Below are positions 1 through 11,145 of a stretch of DNA of 64,000 nucleotides, piece by piece. Position 1 is the first letter of the stretch. Each line of letters begins with the position of its first letter. The translations under genes and the position numbers were made by a program. Under the pieces are notes generated by a model, which worked only from the letters and a program-made list of their open reading frames with translations, did no database searches and was not told the DNA's origin. Origin of the DNA: Blasia pusilla (Eukaryota > Marchantiophyta > Marchantiopsida > Blasiales); assembly GCA_050084515.1 (NCBI GenBank), contig CM114275.1, positions 14,756,001 to 14,820,000 on the forward strand, given 5' to 3'.

Positions 1-862
1 TCTCCTACTTTCGGAACTCAATCCGTCGGGGCAGGTTACTCTCTGTCAAACAGATTTCATACAACTTTATATTGATTATTCCATTGATGAGAAAGGTTCG
101 CCTGATTCACTCTTCACTCAGCAGACCCAAAAAGAATGTTCAGACATAAGCATCGCACATCAGAATGAATGAATGAATGCTTTACTACTCCATCAAGAAT
201 TGGAAGACTTCAAAGTATCTACAAGCTCGAGAGGGTACATCTCTCTTGCTCGGACCATTCCTACAGCATAAGGACTTCATGAACGAATGATGATAATAGC
301 TTCTGTCCGGTTTCTTAAATATTCTCGAGAGTAAGATCGTTTCTATGATCCGAAGCGTTCTTGATGAAGGGTGTGTCTTTTCAATATCTGTAACTACCTA
401 GATCTATGGTTCTCTTAGCTTTTCCTACGATCCCTATGAATCCGCGGTACAAAACTATCCTAACTACCAATTTGATACAAAGGGTCGCGCCCTTTCCTAG
501 TCTAATTGTTCTAACTATGTGTCGTTTCGAATCTCAATTCTGTTGAGCTTCGCTGCGCTAAATTTCCGGAGGACGAAGTTCTTCTTTCTTCTTCGTGCTT
601 CATGCTTTGCTCTTCGTGCTTCGTTCAATAGCGAAGTACTTCATATATAGAGCTTCGTTGAGCTTTTATACTTCTTTACAGATTTTGACTCTCCTCTAAG
701 GCAAATCCTTGATCTTCATCTCTCTGCCTTGTCTTGGGAGCTTGGTGATTCACTTATTCTTCTTCATAATAATCAATAATCATAATCAAAATCATAATAT
801 ACAAGAGTCTTCGTTGAATAAAATGATATATTCTTCAAGATTACAAAATTGTGGGTATCACA
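1..862 (-). repeat. 3' LTR of A-1 (partial)
   Basis: This matches 9485-10346 almost base for base and ends on the plus strand in TATCACA, giving the CA/TG end expected of an LTR. The homology stops exactly at 862, where the internal sequence begins. About 275 bp of the LTR lie to the left of the window. The distal third is rich in CTTCG and GCTTCG words. Confidence 0.95.
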
Positions 863-880
863 TACCCCCTCCCTCAAATG
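863..880 (-). other. Polypurine tract of A-1
   Basis: On the minus strand the bases next to the 3' LTR are purine-rich (GAGGGAGGGGGTA just before TGTGATACC). This is the expected plus-strand DNA primer of an LTR retrotransposon. The same tract is at 55570-55587 in copy A-2. Confidence 0.85.
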
Positions 881-901
881 TGAGCCGCCCCGGCGAACAC
901 T

Positions 902-2761
902 TCATGATGTATCTGCTATCTCCATAAATGTGTCGTCTAAACTATCAAATTCAGGGTTAGGCACCAAACGGCCATGAATCGTAGAAGGTTTGTTGATAAT
1001 GTTAGGGGTATGATTGCGCATTCTTTCTCGCGACTTGTTAACAACTAAGTGATTCCCGAGGACTTCATTCGGACTAAGACATCGATGGAGTGAATCTTTG
1101 GTAATTCTTCAAGAGTAATGGAAAGAGTGGGTACTACTTTGGAAGAGATTTAGTATGATTGTAATTGGCGCTTCCAATGTTTGTTGATGTAGTCGATTTC
1201 CTCGTTCATCTGCTCTTGAAGTTCTTGGTTGCTTCGTCGACCAGTTCTTTGACATCGTCCGGTCCATCTCGGGCCGTTGAGTAGCTTTCGCTCGCCTCCA
1301 AGATCGCGATCCTCCCGGTAGCCTCCGCCCATATGTAAGTCTTTGTTCGCTTCTTGATGTTCTTGAAGCGGCCAAGACTCGGCATCTTTGGATTGATAAC
1401 TTCTTGAATTCGGTGTGAACCTGCTGTATCTGATGTCAATACTTGTTAATGAGGTGCGAAGCCTCCTTGATCTGCGAAACTAACTGATCCGCCCCACATT
1501 CGAGGTTAAGCGCCAAACTTTCCCATTGGCGTGCGTTCGTGCCAGTCGACGACCTGGACCAAGTCGTTCTGAGTTTTGCGAAGCGTGGTCTGCGTTTCTT
1601 CGAGTTCCTGATTCCATATTTGCAGATTTGTTTCTGCTACTCGACGCTATACTTCGTGGTCAGACGAAGCTTGGGCTCTGCAGTTGAGGTCGTGCAAGCC
1701 TTCTAAATAATCGTCCACGGACGTTGTATCCTCGAGTTGAAGAATCCGCTGATGTTGGTTCATGACGGGAACTGCCAATTGCAAGAACCACATCATGTCA
1801 TCTGCCGTCTGCAACATGAGACGAAGCGTAGGTTGATGATCCCTTGCCTGCGGGGTCTCGTCGGAATCCTCCTGCATGACAGGTTCTGGATACGGGGGTG
1901 ATTCAAAATTGACCCGGCCTCGCTTTGGCCCAAGCATGTCGTGGATAGCTTCGTCTTTCTTCAAAGCCGAAGTGTGCGGATGTTGCTGAGGTGCTTCGGA
2001 GGGCGGGGTGACTTCGCGGCTACCCCTGGTACTAGTTGCGCCTTTCCGTGGTAGTCGGACAGGGGTCACTTGCGTCCAATCTAACGCCTCCTCTGCGGTC
2101 AATTCCTGCTTGTGAATGTAAAGGTGAATCAAGAAAGGAGAGAGGAAGGACTTCGTGCTTGGATGAAGCACGTCCACCATTCCTCGTACGTGCTCGTCCA
2201 CAAAAGCAGCAAAGTCGACTCCTGGGGCTTCGGGGTCGAGGTGTTGATTCCAGATGATGTAGCACATCTTCAAGATCTTGTTCGATAGATAGTAAGAACG
2301 AGCGGGATAAAACAGGGTCATCGATGTTTGCAAACGACCAAAGACGGGCGGAGAGAGTGAGCGAAGCCTTGTAGCCGTTCTCGCCAGCGCCAGGCGTGAC
2401 GGCGAAAAGTGCTAAAAGATCTTCATGTTTGACGAGCAACTCGTGTCATACTCGTACTCAAGCGCGGCCGGGAGCGAATAAGTTGCTCTCGCCGTCCGCC
2501 GTCGGTGTTGGGGTGAGCTCGATACAAGACCCTTCTTTCGAAATTTGGCGGCGCAGACGCCGAGCGGCTTCGCCAGGAGTTCTCGATATTAGAGTCCGAT
2601 TGGCTTGAAAGAAAGTTGCCAACAATCACTCCTCCAGCGCTTCGATCAGCTCGGTGACACTTGACCGTCGGCATCGCCGCGCCCAGAAATGGGTGTGGCG
2701 TCTTCGCGAGGCATGTTGCTAGGTCGATCTCGATGGACACGCGCTTTGGCACGCTACGCAA
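902..2761 (-). pseudogene. Family A downstream ORF (coiled-coil protein of unknown function), broken
   Basis: This ORF lies between integrase and the 3' LTR, the place where some plant gypsy lineages carry an extra or env-like ORF. The longest open piece is 228 codons (1647-2333). It has a structured N-terminal part (around YYLSNKILKMCYIIW), a Pro/Ser/Glu-rich middle with a KRGR basic patch, and a C-terminal part that in copy A-2 is a long Gln/Glu/Leu-rich coiled coil. No signal peptide or transmembrane segment is visible, so there is no support for an envelope protein. The frame is broken by several small indels. The likely stop is at 902-904. Function is unknown, and the reality of the ORF rests on conservation between the two copies. 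Confidence 0.65.
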
Positions 2762-3055
2762 CCGTGGTGATCGCGTCCATGAAAATACCGGCAGGTACGC
2801 CGATCGCTCTTATAGTCCGCTCCCCCCTTGTCCGTTCTTGGTCGTGGCGCCGGGGCTGTTACAAGAAAGTGGGCGCTTCGCGGCTTTGCCACGCTTCCCC
2901 GTCCTATCTTCCTATCTTCTGCGCTTCGCCGCTTTCGGAAAGCATGGGGTCGTCTGGAACCTCGGTGCCGCGCCAGCGAAAGCACGGTCTATCTTGAACC
3001 GGTGCTTCGTGACTTCGCGAAGCACGGGGCGTTCGCCTACCCCCTTCCTCATGTT

Positions 3056-4276
3056 TCAGTCATCCTCAGGTTCGGGCTCATAATACCGGCGCACATGCAT
3101 TCCATTGACTCGCGTGGGCAGGGATTCTCCCTGTAAGGTTTCTAATTGGAGGGATCCATTATCATAGATGGCCAATACCCGGTAGGGTCCCATCCAATTT
3201 AATTTTAATTTTCCGGGGAACTTTAGTCGCCGGTTATCATCTGATAGCACTAAGTCGCCAACATTGATAGATTGTGGCCGGAGATGTCGATCGTAACGTT
3301 TCTTACGTTCTTTTTGCACTTGGGCTGTCCGTCGTAACGCGAGCATGCGTGCTTCTTCCAACTCCACTAGAGTCTCATTCCTGTGTTCGATAACTTCGTC
3401 CGCAGCTTCCGTTCTTGTGCCCTCCAATACCCGATAAGTGGGCAACGCCCATTGAATAGGTGTTAAGGGATGTACGCCATAAGTCAGGAAGAACGGGGTG
3501 TAGTTTGTCGTCACCTTCTCAGCTGTTCGGTACGCCCATAATGCTGGGGAAATTTTTGTGTCCCAATCATAGGAATAGGTTACCGTTAATCGATTCAATA
3601 TTCGGCAAATGAGGCCGTTTGATTTTTCCGTCAACCCGTTGGCTTTTGGGTTGTAGGGAGTGGTTTTCCGATGCTTAATGAGAAAGTGGGAAGTGAGAGA
3701 CTCAATAGTCTGGTTCAGGAAGTGCGTCCCCCGGTCACTGACTAGTTCCAACGGACAGCCATAACGCGTGATAATCATCTCGTATTAAAACTTAGCTACT
3801 GTTTCACTATCATCTTTCCGTGTGGCTACTGATTCAACCATCTTAGTACAATAGTCCATGGCGATAAGAATATACTTCCGCCGGGTTTGGCGAGTGGCCG
3901 AGGAGATAGGGCCTACAAAGTCAATGCACCATTTTTCAAAAGGAGCTAGGGGCATGATGGGGACCAAAGGCCACCGCGTAGTCGCTGTGGGTCGACCTGC
4001 TCTTTGACAGGCATCACAACTCCGAATAAAATTACCTACGTCTTTGTACATAGTCGGCCACCAATATCGTGCGGCCAAAATTTTCTTCACGGTATTTTTT
4101 ACCGCATAGTGTCCACCGGAATCAGCCATATGCAGAGCTCTGATGACTTGGGGAACCTCTTCAGCTTCCAAGCATCTTCGATGCTCTTCATCAGCACCTA
4201 ATTTGAATAAGACCCCTTGACAGAGCTCATAAGGGCCTATCCGATGTAAAAAAACTGCGCGTTCTTCCGTTGTCAT
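3056..4276 (-). pseudogene. Ty3/gypsy integrase (A-1), one in-frame stop
   Basis: The protein inserts element cDNA into the host genome. It has an HHCC zinc-binding N-terminus (HMADSGGH, then CDAC), a DDE core with Asp in CIDFVGP, Asp in LVSDRGTHF and Glu in NGLTEKSNG, and a C-terminal GPY-type module (NWMGPYRVLAIYDNGSL) ending in an acidic tail. A TAA at 3785-3787 interrupts the core between the first and second Asp; copy A-2 reads leucine there. No chromodomain or PHD finger follows. It would be made from the same Pol polyprotein as RT and RNase H upstream. Confidence 0.9.
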
Positions 4277-5072
4277 CGGGAAGGTGAAGTCGCAGAGTCA
4301 TTAAAAACGCAGAGAATATCCGATACAACGATCGGCTCAACGTTCCTCGTGATCGGAACAGATCTTCATCGGGAAAGGTATCATCGATAGATTGGGTGAG
4401 GTCCGCGTTTGTCATCCTCAACCGGGAAAGAAAATCGGCATTGGTATGCACCTTGCCGGCACGGGTCACCACATCGAATGTGAATTCTTGTAGCAACAAG
4501 ATCCACCGTGCAATGCGTCCTGACAGGTCGGCTTTCACCATTAAGGGTCTGAGTGCAAAATGATCCACATGAAAGACAAATTCGTACCCTAATAAATAGT
4601 GTCGGAACTTTTTACACGAGAAGACCATGCCTAACGACTCTAGTTCGGTGGTTGTATATTTCTGCTCTGCCACCGACAATTGTCGGCCGGCGTAGTAAAT
4701 TGGAAAATCATGTTTGTGCTCATCAAATTGGCTGAGCACTACTCCAATGGCAAATGAGGATGTGTCTACATACACGTGGAAGGGTTTGGTCCAATCGGGG
4801 GACCGAAGTACAGGAGCCTTCTGCAATGCGTCTTTTAAGGTGTCGAATGCCACTTGGCACGCTGGTGTCCACTCCCATTCGGTGGTCTTCTTAAGTAATG
4901 CAGTAAGAGCGCCTGCTTTTACCGCGTAATCTTTAATGAACCGTCGATAATACCCGACATGGCCCAAGAATCCTCTCAATTCCCGGAGATTAGTGGGTGG
5001 TTCCAATGCAACGATAATATCCACCTTGGCCTTGTCGACCTCAATTCCTTGCGCCGACACTCGGTGTCCCAA
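4227..5072 (-). pseudogene. Ty3/gypsy RNase H region (A-1)
   Basis: The end of the RT thumb/connection (LRGFLGHVGYYRRFI) is followed by RNase H, which degrades the RNA strand during reverse transcription. Acidic residues are visible in FHVYVDTSSFAIG, TTTELESLGM, VFHVDHFALRPL and HTNADFLSRL. The Glu motif reads ELESL here but EREAL in copy A-2, a substitution in A-1. The frame differs from that of upstream RT, so an indel near 5060 splits Pol, and another break around 4300 separates RNase H from integrase. Confidence 0.9.
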
Positions 5073-6201
5073 AGAGAATTCCTTGTTTCATAGCGATATA
5101 GGATTTGTCCGGATGAAGGGACAAATGCACTTCGCGACAACGTGCGAGTGTTAACTCTAACTTTTCAAGATGTTCGGCCTCCGTGCTAAAGATACAAAAA
5201 TCGTCTAAAAAGATTTCGACGAACTTCCGAAGATACTCCTGGAAGATGGAGATCATCATCCGTTGGAAAGTAGCTGGGGCATTGCACAACCCAAAAGGCA
5301 TTACGCGATATGCGAAAGTTCCCCAGTCTGTCGTGAACGTTGTGAGGGGACGATCCTTTTCTCTTATGGATACCTGGTTGTACCCCGAATACCCGTCCAA
5401 GAAGGTATAACGCTCGTGCCCGGCCACTTTATCCAAAATACTGTCGGTGAAAGGTAGCGGATGGTGGTCTTTTAAGGTGGCCGCATTTAATTTCCGATAA
5501 TCCTGGCACACTCGGATTTTGCCCGTTTTTTTTTTAGGCACAATTACGATGGGCAACACCCACTCGCTGCTTAACACCGGATAGATTATTCCGGCCTCGA
5601 GACGCTGATCGATCTCATCCTTGACTAACAATGAGTACTTTGGATTCAATCGATATTGTCGCATGCGCACCGGGACCGCGCCTTCTTTAAGATCAATTCG
5701 GTGTTCACCATATTGTGCGGGAATGCCTCTCATTTCATCCATAGAGTATGCAAAGACATCCAAATACTTAAACAGTAGTCTTTTATATTTTATAAGTGTG
5801 GTAGGAGACAAATCCGCCAAAAGGCGTAGAGATTTTTTATCTGCAATATTGACCTGGACATAGTCCTGCTCCTGAACCATGTTTTCTGTAAACTGGAAGG
5901 TGCTATGACCTAGCTTCTCTTCCTCCCGAGTCGACCTTGGCTTGGAGGGTACTGCCTCCTCATCTATTTCATAACATTCTAAGTAATATACATTGGACGA
6001 GGACTCAGTAGCGGTGGTGTTGTCTTGATCTGACGTATAGCCGTCGTCAGTCGGTGGCGTCTCTCCTTGGGGTGGTCGAGATTTCCAAGACAGCTTGATG
6101 AGCCGCTTCGAGTCCTGATTCGGTGCCTGGAACGTGAACCGACACCTTTTCCAATCTGTAGTCACCCTCGCGCCATACAGCCAGGGTCTTCCGATGAGCA
6201 A
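5041..6201 (-). pseudogene. Ty3/gypsy reverse transcriptase (A-1)
   Basis: This RNA- and DNA-dependent DNA polymerase has the family motifs in order: PIVIVPKKKTGKIRVCQDYR, the YTFLDGYSGYNQV palm motif with the first catalytic Asp, MPFGLCNAPATFQRMM, and the IFLDDFCIF box holding the two catalytic Asp residues (F-L-D-D in place of the usual Y-x-D-D). The N-terminal part carries the end of protease (LLIGRPWLYGARV) and an acidic linker. The frame stays open for 386 codons and shifts just before RNase H. Confidence 0.92.
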
Positions 6202-6225
6202 AGGATAGCCCGTCGCGGTCAGGGG

Positions 6226-6633
6226 CTATAAGACTAAGTAGTCCAACATAAACAACACTCCCCCGAGCATGGTCGGAATTTGCGTGAGCTGTCCGAGGGG
6301 TCTCTTCCGGGATTGATTTGCAAACCGCAAGTACTTGTCTGTGGGCTCGTACACCGTGTACCCTAGGGCCCGAGCTGTTTGCTCCGTCATAATATTGATT
6401 CCGCTTCCGGAATCAATGGGGACCTTCTTAATGGTATGGTCCTCAATCTCCACCTCCACTTCGGGGGCTCCCAAGTCCTCGACTTCGATACGGAACAGGT
6501 CCACCACTGGCAGCTGCTTCGCTGCCTTCCTGGGTCTTTTGCGGTTGATTTTCCACTGCTGCAGGATTTTTCCGTATACTGGGTTATCCATTAGCAATTG
6601 CAGCAGGGTTATGTTGGCCGGGGTTGACGCCAA
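6226..6633 (-). pseudogene. Retropepsin-type aspartic protease (A-1)
   Basis: The domain processes the Gag-Pol polyprotein. The catalytic motif is VPIDSGSGINIM, with Asp-Ser-Gly in place of Asp-Thr-Gly. The second conserved segment (YPLLIGRPWLYG) lies just past a stop at 6226-6228, in the next open frame. A KRPRKAA basic stretch precedes the domain. The stop after LFMLDYLVL is not present in copy A-2, which reads LVLQPLT. Confidence 0.88.
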
Positions 6634-6642
6634 GTCCCTCAG

Positions 6643-7669
6643 TTAATCGTACGCTTCTAGGACTAGTGGTGATGTCGCCATGGCTTGGACTGTCGTACTT
6701 GGGTTGGCCTTTGCCTTCTCTGGGGTCTGTTTCCCCTCAGGTTCCTGGGCCTCCCGCACTTGAGCATGGACCTGGTCCTCCACGTCCTGATGGAAGTATT
6801 TCGGATGACTTCGGTCAAAGGCCGGGTCCACATCGCCTTTGAGGATGGCCTTTCCGGCACGTAAGGTATTCACCGCTTTGTTCTTAGGCTCCCGAGCTTC
6901 GCGCGAAGACGAAGCACCCTTCTTTACCTTTGGGGTCCCTGCGGTCTGACTCTTTGATCTCGTGGTGACCGCCAACACTGTTTCTTGAAATTCTTTGGGC
7001 CAGTCTGATGATTCTTCGTTGGCCCCTTGGGTCGAGTCTTCCTCGCTGATCGTGACTCGCTTTGGTCTCGGAGACACTACTTCTTCCACCCGGACCAGTT
7101 GTACATTTACATCGTTCTTGGGCTCTGGTTGAGCCGCTGGAGTATTTACATACCTGACCAACAAACGTGGGACCTTAGGCTCCGGGCATTCCACGGCAAT
7201 GTGCCCGCCCTTCTTGCAGTTCCCGCATAAGGGATTGAGTCCCACTGGTCGCTTCGGGTTTGGGCAATTATTGGCCTAGTGGTCTGCTGCGCCGCAGTTA
7301 TAACAACAATTTCTCTTGATGCGGCGTGAAAGCCGCCGGACCCATAATCTGTCTCAGGGGTCTCTGTTCCCCGTATTCCGGAGGTACATACCGCGTGATC
7401 CAGCTTCTTCCAGGGTTTGGGGGTGGCACCGCTTGCACGGCATAGCACCCTTCCCACTGTTCTGGTTCATACCATCCTTCTTCAATAGGGGCCTCTTCCT
7501 GGACCCACCGCAGATCCCGCTGAGCAGGGCATTCTTGTACAGTATGCCCTTGGGTTCCACAACTACTACACCAAACGTTGGGCCTCATGAGCCCAGGTCG
7601 TCTTCTGGGGTTCTTCTGGGCCGCCAGGTGTACCTTCAACTCAGCCATTTGTTTACTGAGTTCCTCCAT
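6643..7669 (-). pseudogene. Gag nucleocapsid with three CCHC knuckles (A-1)
   Basis: Three zinc knuckles of form C-x2-C-x4-H-x4-C bind the element RNA: CSSCGTQGHTVQEC, CYNCGAADH-stop-ANNC, and CGNCKKGGHIAVEC. The middle knuckle holds an in-frame TAG right after its His, and the same TAG word is present in copy A-2. Downstream is a long acidic and basic linker (SRSKS, KGASSSRE) reaching the protease. The frame changes between knuckle one and knuckle three. Confidence 0.85.
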
Positions 7670-7815
7670 GGCCGATTTGCCGGCCCTCCTTGCCGTCCCT
7701 CTTACTGGACTTTCCGACCGCTGAGGACGACGCTTGGTACTTGGTCGGGTTTTGGCCTGGTGCTTGGGGGGGAGCGATGACGCGCTTTGCTCTTACCTCC
7801 GCTCGAGTCCGAGGA

Positions 7816-8772
7816 TTACGAATCCCTCAGAGAGGATTCCGTGTCGGTGGAGGACGCTTCATCTTCGGACGAAGCACTAGTCTGCGACGCCCCTCTTCGT
7901 TGGTGACGCCGTCTTCGTGTTCGGCGGGACTTTTCTGAGGCTTCGTACGCCTCAGCAGAGGCTATGAGCGCCTCCAGAGAATCCCGTTGGCCCCGCCGGC
8001 AATACCGATCCATTTCTTTGGACAAGCCGGACACGAACCAATCTACCAATTGGGAGGTAGTCGTGTGTTCTAGCTTATTCACAAGGCTCCGGAACCGTTG
8101 GGTATATTCCCGGAGAGTTTCCTTCTTTCTTCGCTTCAGGTCGCGAAGCTTTGTAAGAAGCCTGTCCTCGAACTCCAAGTCGCGGAACTCGTGTAGGAAG
8201 GATTCCAAGACCCTTTTCCAGGTTTCTGTGACTTCTGCTCCGAGACCTTCATACCACTGGCTTGCTCGCTTCTTGAGCAGGCCCGGGAAGACTCGTAACA
8301 AATCCTCCTCTGCCCCTTCCCCGTTGGCTTTTGCGACATGGGTGAATTCAAGAATAAAGTTATCCACATCGTCTCGTCGGCCTCCAGCAACGGTGGGGTA
8401 CCTTAGCAGAGTTTTTCTAGTGTTGGCCATGGGCACTGCTCTCCTGCTGGCTCCCGGGCTTGATGCTCGCGAAGGAGGAGGTAAAGGTGCCGCCCGAGGT
8501 GCTCTGATCGGCTCCTCGCTCCCTGACTCTCCAAAGGGGTCCCAGGACGACTCTTCGTCCGACTGCGAACTGGCAGGGGACGTAGTGGGAAATTTGTCCC
8601 TTTCTTTCTTCTTGGTCTTCATCTTTGGACGAGGACGAAGACTCGGAGACGAACCAGGGGGTCTCCAAGCCGGTTGATGTTCCTGTTGCCTACTGCGCCG
8701 ATCGCCTCGCTGCTCTCGCGAAGAGGGCTGAGAGCCTTCCATAAGTCTCTTGGGGGATTTGGCAACTCGCAA
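7816..8772 (-). pseudogene. Gag capsid (retrotransposon gag domain, A-1)
   Basis: A 318-codon open frame. The translation start is probably the ATG at 8740-8742 (MEGSQPSSR). After a Ser/Arg/Pro-rich N-terminus comes the capsid fold typical of plant gypsy Gag: ASQWYEGL, then WKRVLESFLHEFR and REYTQRFRSLVNKL. The C-terminus is Arg-rich (SRRTRRRRHQRRG) and Ser/Glu-rich. Gag forms the cytoplasmic virus-like particle in which reverse transcription occurs. It is one of the least damaged parts of this copy, but it is out of frame with the nucleocapsid. Confidence 0.9.
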
Positions 8773-9170
8773 TCACCCCCCCGGTGGCAATAGGGTAAGG
8801 GGGCATGGATGGAGGTTAACTACTGATCCTTTTTACATCTATAGGAGGGTGCCTGGTGCTCCTATGCTTCCTGCCAGGTTTTCCTCCCATAGACAGAAGT
8901 ACCGGGTTTTCACCAAGTACCACTATCGTCCATGGGCGACGCACCGTTCGGCGACCGGTTCTTTGACCATTCTATTTAGTTGGCCTATCTTATTTAGCAC
9001 CAATGCAGCAACTGTATTGTTATCTTCAAGCATACATTGTCTTACAGGGGTCGCTAGAGCTAGCCGGTGGTCTTTAGAAAGAATTAGAATGTGGGTTGTC
9101 TAGGAGCGAAGCTTCTTTCTCCGTTCCCTGCTTCCCCATGGGTCTTTTTCTCCCTTCCCAGCCAAGGATA
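8773..9170 (-). other. 5' untranslated leader of A-1
   Basis: About 400 bp between the primer-binding site and gag. I see no conserved ORF. The same leader is present at 63590-64000 in copy A-2 with few changes, so it is likely functional RNA (packaging or translation). Confidence 0.7.
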
Positions 9171-9191
9171 TGATCCCCGGCAGCGGCGCCA
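9171..9191 (-). other. Primer-binding site, tRNA-Asp type (A-1)
   Basis: The minus strand reads TGGCGCCGCTGCCGGGGATC, complementary with one mismatch to the 3' end of plant tRNA-Asp (TGGCGCCGTTGCCGGGGA in many plant gypsy elements). It starts 17 nt after the LTR end, a wider gap than usual. Confidence 0.85.
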
Positions 9192-9208
9192 AAAAGTCTT
9201 CGACTATA

Positions 9209-10346
9209 TGTAATGTCTAAGTGTTTCTTATTTACAATCAATTGTAGAGTTCGATCCCCAAGAGGATCATTGTTGGATGAAAAGAGAGTATAAGGTGATG
9301 AGTATGTTGTAAAAGTGTAATTGATTATGTAATTCAATTGTAGTATTCCAAAGATCGACTTCCGATCCTTCTTAGTACCTATGTTTTCTTCTTCAATTCT
9401 CTCGAGTGGAGTTTAAAGGACGCTCAGGCAACTTGTTCTCTCATCATCTCGGAACCTCACAGAGACCTCAAGAATAAAGTTGGCTTCTCCTACTTTCGGA
9501 ACTCAATCCGTCGGGGCAGGTTACTCTCTGTCAAACAGATTTCATACAACTTTATATTGATTATTCCATTGATGAGAAAGGTTCACTGATTCACTCTTCA
9601 CTCAGCAGACCCAAAAAGAATGTTTAGACATAAGCATCGCACATCAGAATGAATGAATGAATGCTTTACTACTCCATCAAGAATTGGAAGACTTCAAAGT
9701 ATCTACAAGCTCGAGAGGGTACATCTCTCTTGCTCGGACCATTCCTACAGCATAAGGACTTCATGAACGAATGATGATAATAGCTTCTGTCCGGTTTCTT
9801 AAATATTCTCGAGAGTAAGATCGTTTCTATGATCCGAAGCGTTCTTGATGAAGGGTGTGTCTTTTCAATATCTGTAACTACCTAGATCTATGGTTCTCTT
9901 AGCTTTTCCTACGATCCCTATGAATCCGCGGTACAAAACTATCCTAACTACCAATTTGATACAAAGGGTCGCGCCCTTTCCTAGTCTAATTGTTCTAACT
10001 ATGTGTCGTTTCGAATCTCAATTCTATTGAGCTTCGCTGCGCTAAATTTCCGGAGGACGAAGTTCTTCTTTCTTCTTCGTGCTTCATGCTTTGCTCTTCG
10101 TGCTTCGTTCAATAGCGAAGTACTTCATATATAGAGCTTCGTTGAGCTTTTATACTTCTTTACAGATTTTGACTCTCCTGTAAGGAAAATCCTTGATCTT
10201 CATCTCTCTGCCTTGTCTTGGGAGCTTGGTGATTCACTTATTCTTCTTCATAATAATCAATAATCATAATCAAAATCATAATATACAAGAGTCTTCGTTG
10301 AATAAAATGATATATTCTTCAAGATTACAAAATTGTGGGTATCACA
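9209..10346 (-). repeat. 5' LTR of A-1, 1138 bp
   Basis: Complete LTR bounded on the plus strand by TGTAATGTC and TATCACA. It is nearly identical to the partial LTR at 1-862 and is related to 54388-55569. The right edge is fixed because copia-like coding sequence begins at 10347. Confidence 0.95.
10125..10134 (-). promoter_or_regulatory. Candidate TATA box in the A-1 5' LTR
   Basis: The minus strand reads CTATATATGA about 212 bp into the LTR, a plausible U3 position for the element promoter. The same word is at 641-650 in the 3' LTR. This is inferred from sequence and position only. Confidence 0.4.
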
Positions 10347-10660
10347 AGCGATCAAGATGGGTACTTGCCATAGAGGAAGAGATGGAGTCTCTTCGATATA
10401 ATCACACTTGCGACTTAGCGTGGTTTCCAAAGGACAAGAAGGAAATTAGATGCAGATAGGTATATCGGAGGAAGGAAGGACTTCTTTAGATTGGTTGATG
10501 TAGTTATAAGGCGAGAACTGTGACAAAGGGATATGCCTCAAGGGAAGACATTGACTTGAATGAGATTTTCTCACCAATGGTAAAGATTGCATCAATTTTG
10601 TATATCTAGACATAATAGCTCTTTATGACCTAGAGTTGGAGCAACTTGACGTTACAATTG
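10347..10660 (+). pseudogene. Ty1/copia reverse transcriptase fragment (C1)
   Basis: Translated in shifting frames this gives AIEEEMESLRYNHT, then VTKGYAS, then IDLNEIFSPMVK and ALYDLELEQLDV, the N-terminal half of copia RT. Internal stops (TAG after CR, TAG before TIIAL) show decay. It is cut on the left by element A-1 and on the right by the LTR starting at 10661; its remainder must lie left of position 1 or be lost. Confidence 0.85.
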
Positions 10661-11145
10661 TGTTATGTCATTAAGATTGACAATTGTAATCTTTTTATCG
10701 AATAGTATTTTATTCGTTCCCCAAGAAGATTACAGTTAACTCAAAAGAGAGATAGTTTATAAGAAAATTCAAGAATCCAAGATTCTCTTTGATAGAATTA
10801 AAATGAACAAGGACAACTCCATTTAGTACCAAAAATCTCTCCCTCAAGGTATCTTCTTGGGTGGATTAGGAACATGAATTCTTATGATTTGAATCTCGAG
10901 TAAACAAGAAAGAACCTCCACGAGAACACAATGAGTAGACTTCTCTTGTCGTGCGCCTACTCTCCTTGAACGTTAATCTTGTTTGTTGCGGAAGTGTGCA
11001 TTCAGTAGGTCACGCTCTCAACGTTGATCTGCATCCAAACACGCACTTTGGTTAGTCGGGTCTTGGATAAATCGGCTTACTTTCCGAGTTCTCGTCTCGG
11101 ACTCTCATCAAGCTCAACCTTACTAGTTTTGCGGTTTACAACACG

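Larger units (their letters stand above)
1..10346 (-). mobile_element. Ty3/gypsy LTR retrotransposon, family A copy A-1
   Basis: Read on the minus strand this is 5' LTR (9209-10346), primer-binding site, gag, protease, reverse transcriptase, RNase H, integrase, a downstream coiled-coil ORF, polypurine tract and 3' LTR (1-862, cut by the window edge). The PR-RT-RH-INT order is that of Ty3/gypsy. No chromodomain follows integrase. The two LTRs show only about half a dozen differences over 862 bp by eye, so the insertion is young, yet the interior has many stops and frameshifts. The element sits in a copia remnant. Its target duplication cannot be checked because the left end is outside the window. 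Confidence 0.95.

Noticed and set aside
902-2761. Envelope protein in family A
   Set aside because: No signal peptide, transmembrane helix or cleavage site; the content is coiled-coil.
3056-3778. Chromodomain after the family A integrase
   Set aside because: The C-terminus ends shortly after the GPY-type module with an acidic tail (EPEPEDD); no aromatic chromodomain pattern follows.
7964-8677. Plus-strand 237-codon ORF
   Set aside because: Antisense shadow of the A-1 capsid; no recognisable motif and no start context.
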